Positions 26,807 to 36,869 are shown, counted from the first letter of the stretch. The stretch: 64,000 nt of DNA from Comamonas endophytica (GCF_023634805.2 NZ_CP106881.1:2276001-2340000); one strand, 5' to 3'. Notes: a model not told the origin generated them from the letters alone. Made by a program: numbers and translations.

Positions 26807-28918
26807 ATGAACCATCCGAATCTTCTCGTTGAACTGTTTGTCGAAGAACTGCCCCCGAAGGTGCTGCAAAAGCTCGGCGACGCCTTTGCCGGCGTGCTGT
26901 TCGAGCAGTTGGCGGCCCAGGGCCTGACCAGCGCTGGCTCGCGCCTGACGGCTTACGCCTCGCCGCGCCGCCTGGCCGCGCACATCACCGAGGTCGCCCC
27001 GCAGGCGGCCGACAAGGCCGTGTCGCAAAAGCTCATGCCCGCCACCGTGGGCCTGACGGCCGACGGCCAGGCCACGCCCGCACTGCTCAAGAAGCTCGCG
27101 GCGCTGGGCGCCGACGCCGCGGCCGTGTCCGGCCTGCAGCGCGTGCATGACGGCAAGGCCGAGGTGCTGTATTTCGAGAGCACGGCGCGCGGCGCGCAGC
27201 TCACGGACGGCCTGCAGAAGGCGCTGGACGAAGCCATTGCCAAACTGCCCATCCCCAAGGTCATGCGCTACCAGCTGCAGGACGGCTGGAGCAGCGTGCA
27301 CTTCGTGCGCCCGGCCCACGGGCTGGTCGCGCTGCACGGCACGCAGGTGCTGGTCGGCGTCAAGGCGCTGGGCCTGACGGCCGGCGCCGCCACCCACGGC
27401 CACCGCTTCGAGGCCAGCGTCGACCCGGTGGTCGTCGAGAGCGCCGACAGCTATGCGCAGCAACTGGCCGAGCAGGGCGCGGTCATTGCCAGCTTCGCCG
27501 AGCGCCGCGCCGAGATCGCGCGCCAGCTGCAGGCCGCGGCCGCGCTGGTCGGCGGCGGCGTGCGCCCGATCGAAGACGAGGCGCTGCTCGACGAAGTCAC
27601 GGCTTTGGTCGAGCGCCCGCATGTGCTGATCTGCGAGTTCGAACAGGAATTCCTGGGCGTGCCGCAGGAGTGCCTGATCCTGACCATGAAGGCCAACCAG
27701 AAGTACTTCCCGCTGCTGGCCGCCGACGGCAGGCTGACGCACCAGTTCCTGGTGGTGAGCAACATCAGCCCGGCCGATGCCAGCGCCGTCATTGGCGGTA
27801 ACGAGCGCGTCGTGCGCCCGCGCCTGGCCGATGCCAAGTTCTTCTTCGACCAGGACCGCAAGAAGACCCTGGCCTCGCGCGTCGAGGGCCTGGGCAAGGT
27901 GGTCTACCACAACAAGCTCGGCACCCAGGGCGAGCGCGTCGAGCGCGTGCGCGCCATTGCCAAGTCCATTGCCCAGCAGCTGGGCGACAGCGCCCTGGCG
28001 CGCCAGGCGGACCTGGCGGCGCAGCTGGCGAAGACCGATCTGGTGACCGACATGGTCGGCGAATTCCCCGAACTCCAGGGCACCATGGGCCGCTACTACG
28101 CGCTCAACGATGGTCTGGACCAGGCGGTGGCCGACGCGATCGAAGACCATTACAAGCCGCGCTTCGCCGGCGACGAGCTGCCGCGCAATGACGTCGGCGT
28201 GGTCGTGGCGCTGGCCGACAAGCTGGAGACACTGGTCGGCATGTTCGGCATCGGCAACCTGCCCACCGGCGACCGCGATCCCTTCGCGCTGCGCCGCCAT
28301 GCGCTGGGCGTGGTGCGCATGCTGGTCGAGAAGGACCTGCCGCTGGACCTCGAGACCCTGCTGGTGAGCGCCACCCCGGCGTTCGGCGACAGGATCGCCG
28401 ACGCCACGCCGGCGCTGGCCGACTTCATCTACGACCGCCTGGCCGGCAATCTGCGCGAGCAGGGCTTCAGCGCCCAGCAGGTCGATGCGGTGCTGGCGCT
28501 GCGCCCGCAGCGCCTGGCGGAAGTGCAAAAGCGCCTCGACGCGGTGCGCGCGTTTGCCGCGCTGCCCGAGGCGCCGGCGCTGGCCGCGGCCAACAAGCGC
28601 GTGGGCAACATCCTGAAGAAGGCCGAAGGCGCGGTGCAGGCGCAGGTCGATGCCGGCCGCCTGCTTGAAACCGTGGAAAAGGACCTGTACCAGGCGCTGC
28701 AGACCAGCGTGCCGCGCGCCGATGCGCAGTTCGCCGAGGGCGACTACACCGCCAGCCTGCAGACGCTGGCGGTGCTGCGCGCGCCCGTCGATGCCTTCTT
28801 CGACCAGGTCATGGTCAATGCCGACGACCCGGCGCTCAAGGCCAACCGCCTGGGCCTGCTGGCGACGCTGCACGAAGCCATGAACCGCGTGGCCGACCTG
28901 TCGCGCCTCGCCAGCTGA
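26807..28918 (+). CDS. glyS: Glycyl-tRNA synthetase beta subunit
   Basis: 703 aa partner of GlyQ, needed for tRNA binding and activity. The N-terminus NLLVELFVEELPPKVLQKL and the central GNERVVRPRLADAKFFFDQD are diagnostic. An HD-like stretch and the C-terminal anticodon-binding domain (FDQVMVNADDPALKANRLGLL) follow. Length is normal for the family. It ends 10 bases before gmhB. Confidence 0.98.
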   Translation: MNHPNLLVELFVEELPPKVLQKLGDAFAGVLFEQLAAQGLTSAGSRLTAYASPRRLAAHITEVAPQAADKAVSQKLMPATVGLTADGQATPALLKKLAALGADAAAVSGLQRVHDGKAEVLYFESTARGAQLTDGLQKALDEAIAKLPIPKVMRYQLQDGWSSVHFVRPAHGLVALHGTQVLVGVKALGLTAGAATHGHRFEASVDPVVVESADSYAQQLAEQGAVIASFAERRAEIARQLQAAAALVGGGVRPIEDEALLDEVTALVERPHVLICEFEQEFLGVPQECLILTMKANQKYFPLLAADGRLTHQFLVVSNISPADASAVIGGNERVVRPRLADAKFFFDQDRKKTLASRVEGLGKVVYHNKLGTQGERVERVRAIAKSIAQQLGDSALARQADLAAQLAKTDLVTDMVGEFPELQGTMGRYYALNDGLDQAVADAIEDHYKPRFAGDELPRNDVGVVVALADKLETLVGMFGIGNLPTGDRDPFALRRHALGVVRMLVEKDLPLDLETLLVSATPAFGDRIADATPALADFIYDRLAGNLREQGFSAQQVDAVLALRPQRLAEVQKRLDAVRAFAALPEAPALAAANKRVGNILKKAEGAVQAQVDAGRLLETVEKDLYQALQTSVPRADAQFAEGDYTASLQTLAVLRAPVDAFFDQVMVNADDPALKANRLGLLATLHEAMNRVADLSRLAS

Positions 28919-28928
28919 GCCCCCGCGC

Positions 28929-29486
28929 ATGAAGCTTGCCATTCTCGACCGTGACGGCACGCTGGGCACGGCGGGCCCCGCGGACGCTGGCTGGGCCGCG
29001 CTGCCCGGCGCGCTGGAAGCCGTGGCGCGGCTCAACCGCGCGGGCTGGCATGTGGTGCTGGCCACCAACCAGCCCGGGCTGGCGCTGGGCGAGCTGGGCA
29101 TGGCCGAGCTCAATGCGCTGCACGCCAGCATGCACCGCGCGCTGGGCGCGGTCGGCGCGCGCATCGAGGCGGTGTTCTACTGCCCGCATGGGCCGGAGGA
29201 AGGCTGCGGCTGCCGCCAGCCCGCGCCCGGGCTGCTGCGGCAGATCGGCGAGCGCTATGGGGCCGAGCCGCATGAAACCTGGGTGATCGGCAGCAGTGCC
29301 GACCATCTGCAGGCCGGCGCGCAGCTGGGCGCCCATCTGCATCTGGTGTGCGAGCAGACCGCGGCCACGCTGCAGGCCGGCCAGCCGCTGCCCGCCGAAT
29401 TCCCGCCGCAGGTGCGCGCGCATGCGAGCCTCGGGCAACTCGTCGCCAGCCTGCTGCCGCAGGACGACCTGCCGCCGCCGGCCTGA
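28929..29486 (+). CDS. gmhB: D-glycero-beta-D-manno-heptose 1,7-bisphosphate 7-phosphatase
   Basis: HAD phosphatase in ADP-heptose synthesis for the LPS core, 185 aa. The nucleophile and acid/base are Asp7 and Asp9 in AILDRDGTLG. The structural zinc site typical of GmhB is seen in FYCPHGPEEGCGCRQP (Cys, His, Cys, Cys). The order glyQ-glyS-gmhB-plsC is, from memory, also found in Pseudomonas and many Burkholderiales. The stop lies 40 bases before plsC. Confidence 0.95.
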   Translation: MKLAILDRDGTLGTAGPADAGWAALPGALEAVARLNRAGWHVVLATNQPGLALGELGMAELNALHASMHRALGAVGARIEAVFYCPHGPEEGCGCRQPAPGLLRQIGERYGAEPHETWVIGSSADHLQAGAQLGAHLHLVCEQTAATLQAGQPLPAEFPPQVRAHASLGQLVASLLPQDDLPPPA

Positions 29487-29526
29487 TGCCGCGCACCGTC
29501 CTTTCATTGTTGGAACCGATTTCGCC

Positions 29527-30267
29527 ATGCCACTGATCCGCTCCGTGATTCACATGCTCTGGATGGCTGTGACCTGCATTCCGTACACGCTGACCATCCT
29601 CGTGGCGCGGCTGTTCGGCGCCTCGGCGCGCACGCGCTACCGCATCGCGCGTGCCTGGCTCAAGCTGAGCGTGGACAGCGCCGGCTGGTTCATGGGCGTG
29701 CGCTACCGGGTGCAGGGCATGGAGCATCTGCCGGCCGATCCGCGGCAGGGCGTGGTGCTGCTGGTCAAGCACCAGTCCACTTACGAGACCTTCCTGATGC
29801 CGGCCATCATGCCGCGCCCGCTGGCCTATGTGTTCAAGAAGGAGCTGCTGCGGGTGCCGTTCTTCGGCTGGTCCATCGGCAGCCTGGACATGATCCACAT
29901 CAACCGCTCCGATGGCTCGCGCGCCTTCCACAAGGTGGTGGAGCAGGGCAAGCGCCTGCTGGCCCAGGGCACCTGGGTCATCATGTTCCCCGAGGGCACG
30001 CGCGTGCCGCGCGGCGAGAAGGGCAGCTACAAGTCCGGTGCGACGCGCCTGGCGATCATGGCCGGCGTGCCGGTGGTGCCGGTGGCCGTGACCTCGGCCA
30101 AATGCTGGCCGCGCAAGGCCTTCATCAAGCGCCCGGGGGTGGTTGACGTGAGCGTGGGCCCGCAGATCGCGACCACCGGCCGCAAGCACGACGAGCTGAT
30201 GCTCGAAGTCGAAGCCTGGATCGAGGGCGAGATGCAGCGCCTCGATCCCGAGGCCTACGCGCGTTGA
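29527..30267 (+). CDS. plsC: 1-acyl-sn-glycerol-3-phosphate acyltransferase (PlsC family)
   Basis: Membrane-bound acyltransferase expected to convert lysophosphatidic to phosphatidic acid; 246 aa. An N-terminal hydrophobic segment precedes the catalytic region. Motif I is KHQSTYETF, that is H-x4-E rather than the classical H-x4-D. Motif III is FPEGTRVPRG. The Glu variant is typical of the subfamily found beside gmhB, for example Pseudomonas PA0005 by recollection, so it is not read as a defect. ATG 29527 is used because the open frame upstream overlaps gmhB without family character. A lyso-lipid acceptor other than LPA remains possible. Confidence 0.88.
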   Translation: MPLIRSVIHMLWMAVTCIPYTLTILVARLFGASARTRYRIARAWLKLSVDSAGWFMGVRYRVQGMEHLPADPRQGVVLLVKHQSTYETFLMPAIMPRPLAYVFKKELLRVPFFGWSIGSLDMIHINRSDGSRAFHKVVEQGKRLLAQGTWVIMFPEGTRVPRGEKGSYKSGATRLAIMAGVPVVPVAVTSAKCWPRKAFIKRPGVVDVSVGPQIATTGRKHDELMLEVEAWIEGEMQRLDPEAYAR

Positions 30268-30274
30268 GCTGCAC

Positions 30275-31207
30275 ATGACCGGCGTGCTGCAGCGTGCCTG
30301 GGAGTGGCTGGCGCCGCCCGAGGTGCCGCTGGTCGACGGCCGGCTCGTCAAGCGCGGGCGCCGCGCGCCGGCCGCTCCGGTGCCGGCACCCGCATCCGTA
30401 CCCTTGGCGCTGCTGCTGGAGCCGCCGCGCGCACCGGTGGAGCCGGTGGCGCCGCCCGCATTCGTGCATCCCCTGGCCAATCAGCACCTGCTGCTGTCGG
30501 GCATTCCCGTCGGTTACCGGCTCGAACGCAGCCGCCGGCGCAGCATCGGCATGACGGTGCGCATCGAGGGCCTGCAGGTGCGCGCGCCGCTGGGCACCAG
30601 CCTGGCCGCGGTGCAGCAGGTGCTGCAGGGCAAGGCGGACTGGATCCTGCGCAAGCTGGCCGAGCAGCGCCAGCGCGGGCTGGAGCAGCAGGGCGCGCGC
30701 CTGCAGTGGGGGGCGCAGACCGCGCTGCCCTATCTGGGCGCCTCGCTGGCGCTGCAGCTGGCGGCGCCGCTGCCGGCGCGCACCGCGGCGCAGCTGCGGC
30801 CCGATGGCGTGCTGCAGCTGGCGCTGGCCGCCGATGCGCCGCCCGGGCAGATCCGCCGCCGCGTGCATGCCTGGTGGCTGCAGGAGGCACGCCGGGACTT
30901 CACCGCGCGCCTGGAACATTTCGCGCCGCTGCTCGGCGTGCAGTGGCGCAGCCTGGGCCTGTCGAGCGCGCGCACGCGCTGGGGCAGCGCGCGCAGCGAC
31001 GGCTCCATCCGGCTGAACTGGCGCCTGCTGCACTACGCGCCCGAGATCATCGATTACGTCGTGGTGCACGAGCTGTCGCACCTGCGGCACATGGACCACA
31101 GCCCGCGCTTCTGGGCCACGGTGGGCAGCGTGCTGCCCGACTACCGCGCGCTGCGCCAGCGGCTGCGCGATCAGGCGGCCCCGGCCTGGGACGATGGCGA
31201 TGAATGA
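30275..31207 (+). CDS. YgjP-like (DUF45) zinc metallopeptidase
   Basis: 310 aa, starting eight bases after plsC. A Pro/Ala-rich N-terminal stretch of about 75 residues precedes the conserved domain. The zinc motif is VVHELSHLRHMDHSPRFW (HExxH plus a downstream His), and WGSARSDGSIRLNWRLLHY is typical of the family. These cytoplasmic proteins resemble the M48/WLM peptidases; their substrates are unknown. Part of the glyQ-led gene string. Confidence 0.85.
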   Translation: MTGVLQRAWEWLAPPEVPLVDGRLVKRGRRAPAAPVPAPASVPLALLLEPPRAPVEPVAPPAFVHPLANQHLLLSGIPVGYRLERSRRRSIGMTVRIEGLQVRAPLGTSLAAVQQVLQGKADWILRKLAEQRQRGLEQQGARLQWGAQTALPYLGASLALQLAAPLPARTAAQLRPDGVLQLALAADAPPGQIRRRVHAWWLQEARRDFTARLEHFAPLLGVQWRSLGLSSARTRWGSARSDGSIRLNWRLLHYAPEIIDYVVVHELSHLRHMDHSPRFWATVGSVLPDYRALRQRLRDQAAPAWDDGDE

Positions 31208-31261
31208 CGGCGCGTGGGGCCTGGCTGGCGGCCCGGGCCGGGTTCTGCGAGACTTGGCACC

Positions 31262-31702
31262 ATGACTGATCCAAAGATTTCCGATTCTTCGACGGCCGGC
31301 GCCGTGCGCCCCGCCCAGGGCTATGCCGGCGATCTGCCCGCGCCGCTGGCCTGGCAATGGGTGCAGCAGGGCCAGGCGGTGCTGGTCGACGTGCGCACCG
31401 ATGCCGAGCGCGAATGGGTGGGGCGGGTGCCGGGCGCGGTGCCCGTGGCCTGGAAGCAATGGCCGGGCATGGCGGCGAATGCCGATTTCGACGCGCAGCT
31501 GCGTGCGGCGGTGCCCGAGGGCATGAAGGTGGTGCTGCTGTGCCGCAGCGGCGTGCGCTCGGTGGCGGCGGCACAGCGCGCGGCGGCGCTGGGCCTGGAG
31601 GCCTACAACATCCTGGAAGGTTTCGAGGGCGATGCCGACGAGAACGGCCAGCGCGGCAAGCTGGGGGGCTGGCGCCGCGCGGGGCTGCCCTGGCGGCAAT
31701 GA
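31262..31702 (+). CDS. Rhodanese-like domain protein
   Basis: 146 aa single rhodanese domain. AVLVDVRTDAEREWVGRVPG is the N-terminal signature, and the active-site loop is LLCRSGVRS with its catalytic Cys, so sulfur transfer or an oxyanion-related role is possible. No signal peptide is seen, so it is probably cytoplasmic. ATG 31262 is chosen over the open frame upstream, which has no domain. It is the last gene before a clear terminator. Confidence 0.9.
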   Translation: MTDPKISDSSTAGAVRPAQGYAGDLPAPLAWQWVQQGQAVLVDVRTDAEREWVGRVPGAVPVAWKQWPGMAANADFDAQLRAAVPEGMKVVLLCRSGVRSVAAAQRAAALGLEAYNILEGFEGDADENGQRGKLGGWRRAGLPWRQ

Positions 31703-31715
31703 GCGACACGACGTG

Positions 31716-31740
31716 AAAACGGGCCCCGAGGCCCGTTTTT
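31716..31740. terminator. Bidirectional intrinsic terminator between rhodanese and kbp genes
   Basis: ACGGGCC (31719-31725), loop CCGA, GGCCCGT (31730-31736), then TTTTT to 31740. An A run precedes the stem (31716-31719), so the minus strand also ends in T residues. It lies between the convergent rhodanese and kbp genes and can serve both. Confidence 0.88.
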
Positions 31741-31756
31741 CAATGCATACCGAAGT

Positions 31757-32260
31757 TTATTGTGCAGGAATGCGCAGCTTCTGGCCCGGGTAGATCTTGT
31801 CCGGATGCGTCAGCATCGGCTTGTTGGCCTCGAAGATCACGGGGTACTTGTTGGCGTCGCCATAATATTTCTTGGCAATGGCCGACAGCGTATCGCCGCG
31901 CACCACGTCGTGGTATTGCGCTTCGGGTTCGGGGTTGGTCACGTTCATCTGGTTGTCGACCGAGGTCACGTTGGCGACGTTGCCGCAGCACAGCGTGATC
32001 TTTTCCTTGGCGGCCTGGTTCGGGGCGTCGCCCGTGACGGTGACCTTGCCCTGGGTGCCGTCGAAAGTCACCTTGAGGTTGCTGGCGCCCAGCTTCTGGG
32101 TGGCGATGTAGGCTTCGATGGCGCTGGCCGCCTTGAGGTTCAGGTCCTGCTGCGATGCGCCCGGAGTGGGCGCGGCGCCTGCGGCCGGCGCTGCCGCCTG
32201 GGCTTCCTTGCCGCCAAAAAGTTTCTCGCCGGCTTCCTTGATGAAGTTGAAAAGACCCAT
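31757..32260 (-). CDS. kbp: BON-LysM protein, potassium-binding protein Kbp family
   Basis: 167 aa. An N-terminal amphipathic stretch MGLFNFIKEAGEKLFGGK is followed by an Ala/Pro linker, a BON domain (about 38-100) and a C-terminal LysM domain (HDVVRGDTLSAIAKKYYGD to KIYPGQKLRIP). This is the architecture of E. coli Kbp (YgaU), a soluble K+ sensor linked to osmotic stress. GGAG lies six bases before the ATG. It carries an unusual Cys-Cys pair (TLCCGN) in the BON part. It is divergent from coaX. Confidence 0.9.
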   Translation of the reverse strand: MGLFNFIKEAGEKLFGGKEAQAAAPAAGAAPTPGASQQDLNLKAASAIEAYIATQKLGASNLKVTFDGTQGKVTVTGDAPNQAAKEKITLCCGNVANVTSVDNQMNVTNPEPEAQYHDVVRGDTLSAIAKKYYGDANKYPVIFEANKPMLTHPDKIYPGQKLRIPAQ

Positions 32261-32401
32261 GGATGACTCCTGTAAAAGCAAAGAACCTTCACTCTAGCCC
32301 CGCTTCCTGAAGCTCCGCGTCGGATAACAACCTGTCCGCATATGCCCCGCGAGCGCAACATATCGCCCGCAGGCAGCGAGGAAACCCGGATAATTCGGCG
32401 G

Positions 32402-33178
32402 ATGACATTCCTGGCCATCGACGTTGGCAACACCCGTCTCAAGTGGGCGATGTACGACGCGGCGCACCCTGGCGCCACCCTGCTGGCGCATGGCGCCGAA
32501 TTCCTGGAGCACATTGACCAGCTGGCGGAAACCGGCTGGGCGGGCCTGCCCGCGCCCGATCGCATGCTGGGCTGCGTGGTCGCGGGCGATGCCGTCATGC
32601 GCCGCGTGCAGCAGCAGATCGAGCAGATGGCGCACTGGGATGTCGCGGCGCAGTGGGTGGTGCCTTCGGCCGGCGAGGCCGGTGTGACCAATGGCTACGA
32701 CCACCCCACGCGCCTGGGCGCCGACCGCTGGGTGGCGATGATCGGCGCGCGTCACCAGGTGCTGCGCCAGGGCCGGCCCCGGCCGCTGGTGGTGGTCATG
32801 GTCGGCACCGCGGTGACCGTCGACGCGCTGGACGCCAGCGGCCATTTTCTCGGCGGCCTGATCCTGCCGGGCCACGGCATCATGCTGCGCGCGCTGGAAA
32901 CCGGCACCGCCGGGCTGCACGTGCCGACCGGCGAGGTCACGCTGTTCCCGACCAACACCAGCGATGCGCTGACCAGCGGCGGCACCTATGCGATTGCCGG
33001 CGCCGTCGAGCGCATCTACCAGCACCTCGATGCACGCTGCGGCGAGGCGCCGGCCTGCATCATGGCCGGCGGCGCGGGCTGGAAGATGGCGCCCAGCATG
33101 ACGCGGCCGTTCGAGTTGATCGACAACCTGATCTTCGATGGCCTGCTGGTCATTGCCGGCCAGCGCTGGCGCGCCTGA
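32402..33178 (+). CDS. coaX: Type III pantothenate kinase
   Basis: First step of coenzyme A synthesis, phosphorylation of pantothenate by the CoaX-type enzyme. 258 aa. The ASKHA fold motifs are [12 protein letters not shown] (phosphate 1), [12 protein letters not shown] (pantothenate pocket) and [13 protein letters not shown] (phosphate 2). ATG 32402 begins directly before the first strand. Standing alone, it is followed by about 250 bases and then the rml operon. Beta-proteobacteria commonly use CoaX in place of CoaA. Confidence 0.95.
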   Translation: MTFLAIDVGNTRLKWAMYDAAHPGATLLAHGAEFLEHIDQLAETGWAGLPAPDRMLGCVVAGDAVMRRVQQQIEQMAHWDVAAQWVVPSAGEAGVTNGYDHPTRLGADRWVAMIGARHQVLRQGRPRPLVVVMVGTAVTVDALDASGHFLGGLILPGHGIMLRALETGTAGLHVPTGEVTLFPTNTSDALTSGGTYAIAGAVERIYQHLDARCGEAPACIMAGGAGWKMAPSMTRPFELIDNLIFDGLLVIAGQRWRA

Positions 33179-33384
33179 AGGCGCGGACAATCCGGCGCAA
33201 ACCGATACATTTCAGCGTTTTGCCGACATCCGGTAACTCCTGGTTGCGCCAGAATGTAATTGATTGTGTTTTCCGCAGTCCTGCCACCGGATCATCGTCC
33301 ACGGTGGCGTTGCCCAATGGCGATGCATTGCGCTGCACACATTACCGTCCGTGACCGCTCTTGTAACTTCAGCGCAAGGGTGGA

Positions 33385-33393
33385 TGCGATAAT
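33385..33393 (+). promoter_or_regulatory. Candidate extended -10 promoter of the rml operon
   Basis: TGCGATAAT at 33385-33393 matches an extended -10 (TG-N-GATAAT), 36 bases before the rmlB start. TTGTAA at 33361-33366 would be a -35 but the 21-base gap is too long, so the extended -10 would have to carry recognition. Confidence 0.4.
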
Positions 33394-33429
33394 TTCCGGC
33401 TCCGCCGCAAGGCATCAATTACATTTCCC

Positions 33430-34491
33430 ATGATTCTGGTCACAGGCGGCGCAGGCTTTATCGGTGCCAATTTCGTACTCGACTGGCTTGCGGCCCACGA
33501 CGAGCCCGTCGTCAATCTCGACAAGCTGACCTATGCCGGCAACCTGCACAACCTCGCCAGCCTCGAAGGCGATGCGCGCCATGTGTTCGTGCAGGGGGAC
33601 ATCGGCGACAGCGCGCTGCTGTCGCAGCTGCTGGAGCAGCACCGTCCGCGCGCGGTGCTCAATTTCGCGGCCGAAAGCCATGTCGACCGGTCGATCCACG
33701 GGCCCGAGGATTTCATCCAGACCAATGTCGTCGGCACCTTCCGCCTGCTCGAGGCCGTGCGTGGCTACTGGAATGCATTGCCGGCCGAAGACAAGCAGGG
33801 CTTTCGCTTCCTGCATGTCTCCACCGACGAGGTCTACGGTTCGCTCGACGCGCAGGCGCCGGCCTTCACCGAAGACCATCTCTACGAACCCAACAGCCCC
33901 TATTCCGCCAGCAAGGCCGCCAGCGATCACCTGGTGCGCGCCTGGCACCACACCTACGGGCTGCCGGTGCTGACCACCAACTGCAGCAACAACTACGGCC
34001 CGCTGCATTTCCCCGAGAAGCTCATTCCGCTGATGATCGTCAACGCGCTGGCCGGCAAGCCGCTGCCGATCTACGGCGACGGCATGCAGGTGCGCGACTG
34101 GCTCTATGTCAAGGACCACTGCAGCGCCATCCGCCGCGTGCTCGAAGCCGGCCAGCTCGGCGAGACCTACAACGTCGGCGGCTGGAACGAGAAGCCCAAT
34201 GTCGAGATCGTCAACACGGTCTGCAACCTGCTCGACGAGCTGCGCCCGCGCGCCGACGGCCAGAGCTACGCGCGGCAGATCACCTATGTGAAGGACCGCC
34301 CGGGCCACGACCGCCGCTACGCCATCGACGCGCGCAAGCTCGAGCGCGAGCTGGGCTGGAAGCCCGCCGAAAGCTTCGAGACGGGAATTCGCAAGACCGT
34401 GCAGTGGTATCTGGAGAACCCGGAGTGGGTGGCCCAGGTGCAAAGCGGCGCTTACCGGGATTGGGTGCAGACCCAATACGCCAGCGCATGA
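33430..34491 (+). CDS. rmlB: dTDP-glucose 4,6-dehydratase
   Basis: Second step of dTDP-L-rhamnose synthesis, converting dTDP-glucose to dTDP-4-keto-6-deoxyglucose with bound NAD. 353 aa short-chain dehydrogenase fold: [15 protein letters not shown] at the N-terminus, [11 protein letters not shown], and the catalytic YSASK. First of a tight operon in the order rmlB-rmlD-rmlA-rmlC. Its stop overlaps the rmlD start (ATGA). Confidence 0.97.
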   Translation: MILVTGGAGFIGANFVLDWLAAHDEPVVNLDKLTYAGNLHNLASLEGDARHVFVQGDIGDSALLSQLLEQHRPRAVLNFAAESHVDRSIHGPEDFIQTNVVGTFRLLEAVRGYWNALPAEDKQGFRFLHVSTDEVYGSLDAQAPAFTEDHLYEPNSPYSASKAASDHLVRAWHHTYGLPVLTTNCSNNYGPLHFPEKLIPLMIVNALAGKPLPIYGDGMQVRDWLYVKDHCSAIRRVLEAGQLGETYNVGGWNEKPNVEIVNTVCNLLDELRPRADGQSYARQITYVKDRPGHDRRYAIDARKLERELGWKPAESFETGIRKTVQWYLENPEWVAQVQSGAYRDWVQTQYASA

Positions 34492-35366
34492 GGATCGCTC
34501 TGCTGGGCCCCACGGGCCAGGTCGGCTGGGAGCTGCAGCGCAGCCTGGCGGTGCTGGGCGAGGTCGTTCCCCTGGGCCGCGAGGCCGCCGATTTCAACGA
34601 CCCCGAAGGCGTGGCGCGCAGCGTGCGCGCGCTGCGCCCGGATGTCATCGTCAATGCCGCCGCGCACACGGCAGTGGACAAGGCCGAGGCCGAACCCGAA
34701 CGCGCGCGGCTGCTCAACGCCGCCACGCCCGCGCTGCTGGCGCGCGAAGCCTCCGCGCTGGGCGCGCTGCTGGTGCACTACAGCACCGACTACGTGTTCG
34801 ACGGCAGCGGCAGCGCCGCGCGCGCGGAAGATGCAGCCACGGCGCCGCTGTCGGTCTATGGCCGCACCAAGCTTGAGGGCGAACATGCCATCGCCGAAAG
34901 CGGGTGCAGGCATCTGATCTTCCGCACCAGCTGGGTCTACGCGGCGCGTGGCGGCAACTTCGCCAAGACCATGCTGCGCCTGGCGCAGGAGCGCGAGCGC
35001 CTCACGGTGATCGACGACCAATGGGGCGCACCGACGGGCGCCGACCTGATTGCCGATGTCACGGCGCATGCCATCCGGCATGTGGGCCAGGCGCCGCAGG
35101 ACCTGGGCCTGTACCACCTGGTGGCGTCCGGCGAGACCTGCTGGCATGCCTACGCCCAGTTCGTGATCGAGACCGCGCGCGGCCTGCGCCCCGAACTGCC
35201 GATCCGCGCCACGGAGATCGCGCCCGTGCCGACCAGCGCCTTCCCGACCCCGGCCCGGCGCCCGCTGAACTCGCGCCTGGACACCACCCGGCTGCAGTCG
35301 CGCTTCGGCCTGCAACTGCCCGACTGGTGGCAGGGGGTGGTCCGCATGCTCCAAGAAACTCTCTAG
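34488..35366 (+). CDS. rmlD: dTDP-4-dehydrorhamnose reductase
   Basis: Last step of dTDP-L-rhamnose synthesis, the NAD(P)H-dependent reduction of dTDP-4-keto-rhamnose. 292 aa. The Rossmann start is [25 protein letters not shown] and the YGRTK catalytic motif follow. The ATG sits on the rmlB stop. It ends eight bases before rmlA. Confidence 0.96.
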   Translation: MRIALLGPTGQVGWELQRSLAVLGEVVPLGREAADFNDPEGVARSVRALRPDVIVNAAAHTAVDKAEAEPERARLLNAATPALLAREASALGALLVHYSTDYVFDGSGSAARAEDAATAPLSVYGRTKLEGEHAIAESGCRHLIFRTSWVYAARGGNFAKTMLRLAQERERLTVIDDQWGAPTGADLIADVTAHAIRHVGQAPQDLGLYHLVASGETCWHAYAQFVIETARGLRPELPIRATEIAPVPTSAFPTPARRPLNSRLDTTRLQSRFGLQLPDWWQGVVRMLQETL

Positions 35367-35374
35367 AAAATCCC

Positions 35375-36262
35375 ATGACACAACGCAAAGGCATCATCCT
35401 GGCCGGCGGCTCGGGCACCCGGCTGCATCCGGCGACACTGGCCATCAGCAAGCAATTGCTGCCGGTCTATGACAAGCCGATGATCTATTACCCGCTGAGC
35501 ACGCTGATGCTCGCCGGCATCCGCGAGATCCTGATCATCAGCACGCCGCAGGACACGCCGCGTTTCGAACAGTTGCTGGGCGACGGCAGCCAGTGGGGGC
35601 TGCGCCTGGAGTACGCGGTGCAACCCAGCCCCGACGGGCTGGCCCAGGCCTTCCTGATCGGCGAGCAGTTCCTGGACGGCGCCCCCAGCGCGCTGGTGCT
35701 GGGCGACAACATCTTCTACGGCCACGATTTCCAGCACCTGCTGACGCGGGCCCGCGACCGCCAGGAAGGCGCGAGCGTCTTTGCCTACCACGTGCACGAC
35801 CCCGAACGCTACGGCGTGGCCGAGTTCGACGCCTCGGGCAAGGTGCTGTCGCTCGAGGAGAAGCCGGCGGCCCCGAAGAGCAACTATGCGGTCACGGGGC
35901 TGTATTTCTACGACGGGCAGGTGGTCGAGATGGCCAAGCGCCTGGCGCCCTCGGCGCGCGGCGAGCTGGAGATCACCGACCTCAACCGCATGTACCTGGA
36001 ACAGGGCCGGCTGCAGGTGGAGATCATGGGCCGCGGCTATGCCTGGCTCGATACCGGCACGCACGAGAGCCTGCTGGAGGCCGGCCAGTTCATCGCCACG
36101 CTGGAAAACCGCCAGGGCCTGAAGGTGGCCTGCCCGGAAGAGCTGGCGTACCGCCAGGGCTGGATCGACGCGCAGCAGCTCGAAAGCCTGGGCCGGGCCA
36201 TGGCCAAGAACGGCTACGGGCAGTACCTGCTGCGCCTGCTCAAGGAAAAGGTGGGCGCATGA
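35375..36262 (+). CDS. rmlA: Glucose-1-phosphate thymidylyltransferase
   Basis: First step of dTDP-L-rhamnose synthesis. 295 aa. The nucleotide-binding signature is [35 protein letters not shown] and [11 protein letters not shown] are also diagnostic. ATG 35375 begins directly before the signature; the longer open frame upstream is a shadow of rmlD. The stop overlaps the rmlC start. The enzyme family is normally inhibited by dTDP-rhamnose. Confidence 0.97.
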   Translation: MTQRKGIILAGGSGTRLHPATLAISKQLLPVYDKPMIYYPLSTLMLAGIREILIISTPQDTPRFEQLLGDGSQWGLRLEYAVQPSPDGLAQAFLIGEQFLDGAPSALVLGDNIFYGHDFQHLLTRARDRQEGASVFAYHVHDPERYGVAEFDASGKVLSLEEKPAAPKSNYAVTGLYFYDGQVVEMAKRLAPSARGELEITDLNRMYLEQGRLQVEIMGRGYAWLDTGTHESLLEAGQFIATLENRQGLKVACPEELAYRQGWIDAQQLESLGRAMAKNGYGQYLLRLLKEKVGA

Positions 36263-36807
36263 AGGCAACTCCCTTGGCGATTCCCGAAGTCATCCTGTTC
36301 GAGCCCAGGGTGTTCGGCGACGAGCGCGGCTTCTTCTTCGAAAGCTTCAGCCAGCAGCGCTTCGATGAAGCCGTGGGCGGGCACTACGATTTCGTGCAGG
36401 ACAACCACAGCCGCAGCAGCCGCGGCGTGCTGCGCGGCCTGCATTACCAGCTGCCGCCGCATGCGCAGGGCAAGCTGGTGCGCGTGGTGGAGGGCGCGGT
36501 GTTCGATGTGGCCGTGGACATCCGCAGGAGCTCGCCGACCTTCGGGCAGTGGGTGGGTGCGCACCTGAGCGCCGAGAACCACCACCAGCTGTGGGTGCCG
36601 CCAGGGTTCGCGCATGGCTTCGTGGTGCTCAGCGACAGCGCGCAGTTCCTGTACAAGACCACGAACTACTACGCGCCGGCGTCCGAGCGCAGCATCATCT
36701 GGAACGATCCGCAGCTGGCCATCGACTGGCCGCTCGACGCCGCGCCCAGCCTGTCCGCCAAGGATGCGGTGGCGCCTGGCTTCGCGCAGGCCGAAGTGTT
36801 CGCATGA
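36259..36807 (+). CDS. rmlC: dTDP-4-dehydrorhamnose 3,5-epimerase
   Basis: Cupin epimerase acting between RmlB and RmlD, 182 aa. The catalytic His is in [32 protein letters not shown] and [15 protein letters not shown] are the family core. The start overlaps the rmlA stop (ATGA). Its own stop overlaps a 21-codon frame that leads to the next glycosyltransferase. Confidence 0.97.
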   Translation: MKATPLAIPEVILFEPRVFGDERGFFFESFSQQRFDEAVGGHYDFVQDNHSRSSRGVLRGLHYQLPPHAQGKLVRVVEGAVFDVAVDIRRSSPTFGQWVGAHLSAENHHQLWVPPGFAHGFVVLSDSAQFLYKTTNYYAPASERSIIWNDPQLAIDWPLDAAPSLSAKDAVAPGFAQAEVFA

Positions 36808-36869
36808 ACCGCAGCCGCGCAGGCCGGCACCATGGCCGCCTGGCCGCTCTCCTGCAGGGCGTATGGTGA
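36804..36869 (+). CDS. 21-codon frame bridging rmlC and the glycosyltransferase
   Basis: ATG 36804 overlaps the rmlC stop (ATGA), and its own TGA at 36867-36869 overlaps a GTG start of the next gene (GTGA). The predicted peptide begins [13 protein letters not shown] and has no known motif. The double overlap suggests a translational relay that keeps ribosomes flowing to the glycosyltransferase rather than a functional peptide. It could also be chance in G/C-rich DNA. Confidence 0.35.
   Translation: MNRSRAGRHHGRLAALLQGVW

Noticed and set aside
26669..29164. Minus-strand frame of about 830 codons opposite glyS
   Set aside because: Antisense to glyS, whose family match is unambiguous.
29527..30267. 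PlsC with Glu instead of Asp in motif I as a broken enzyme
   Set aside because: The H-x4-E form is a normal feature of the subfamily found beside gmhB; the rest of the motifs are intact.
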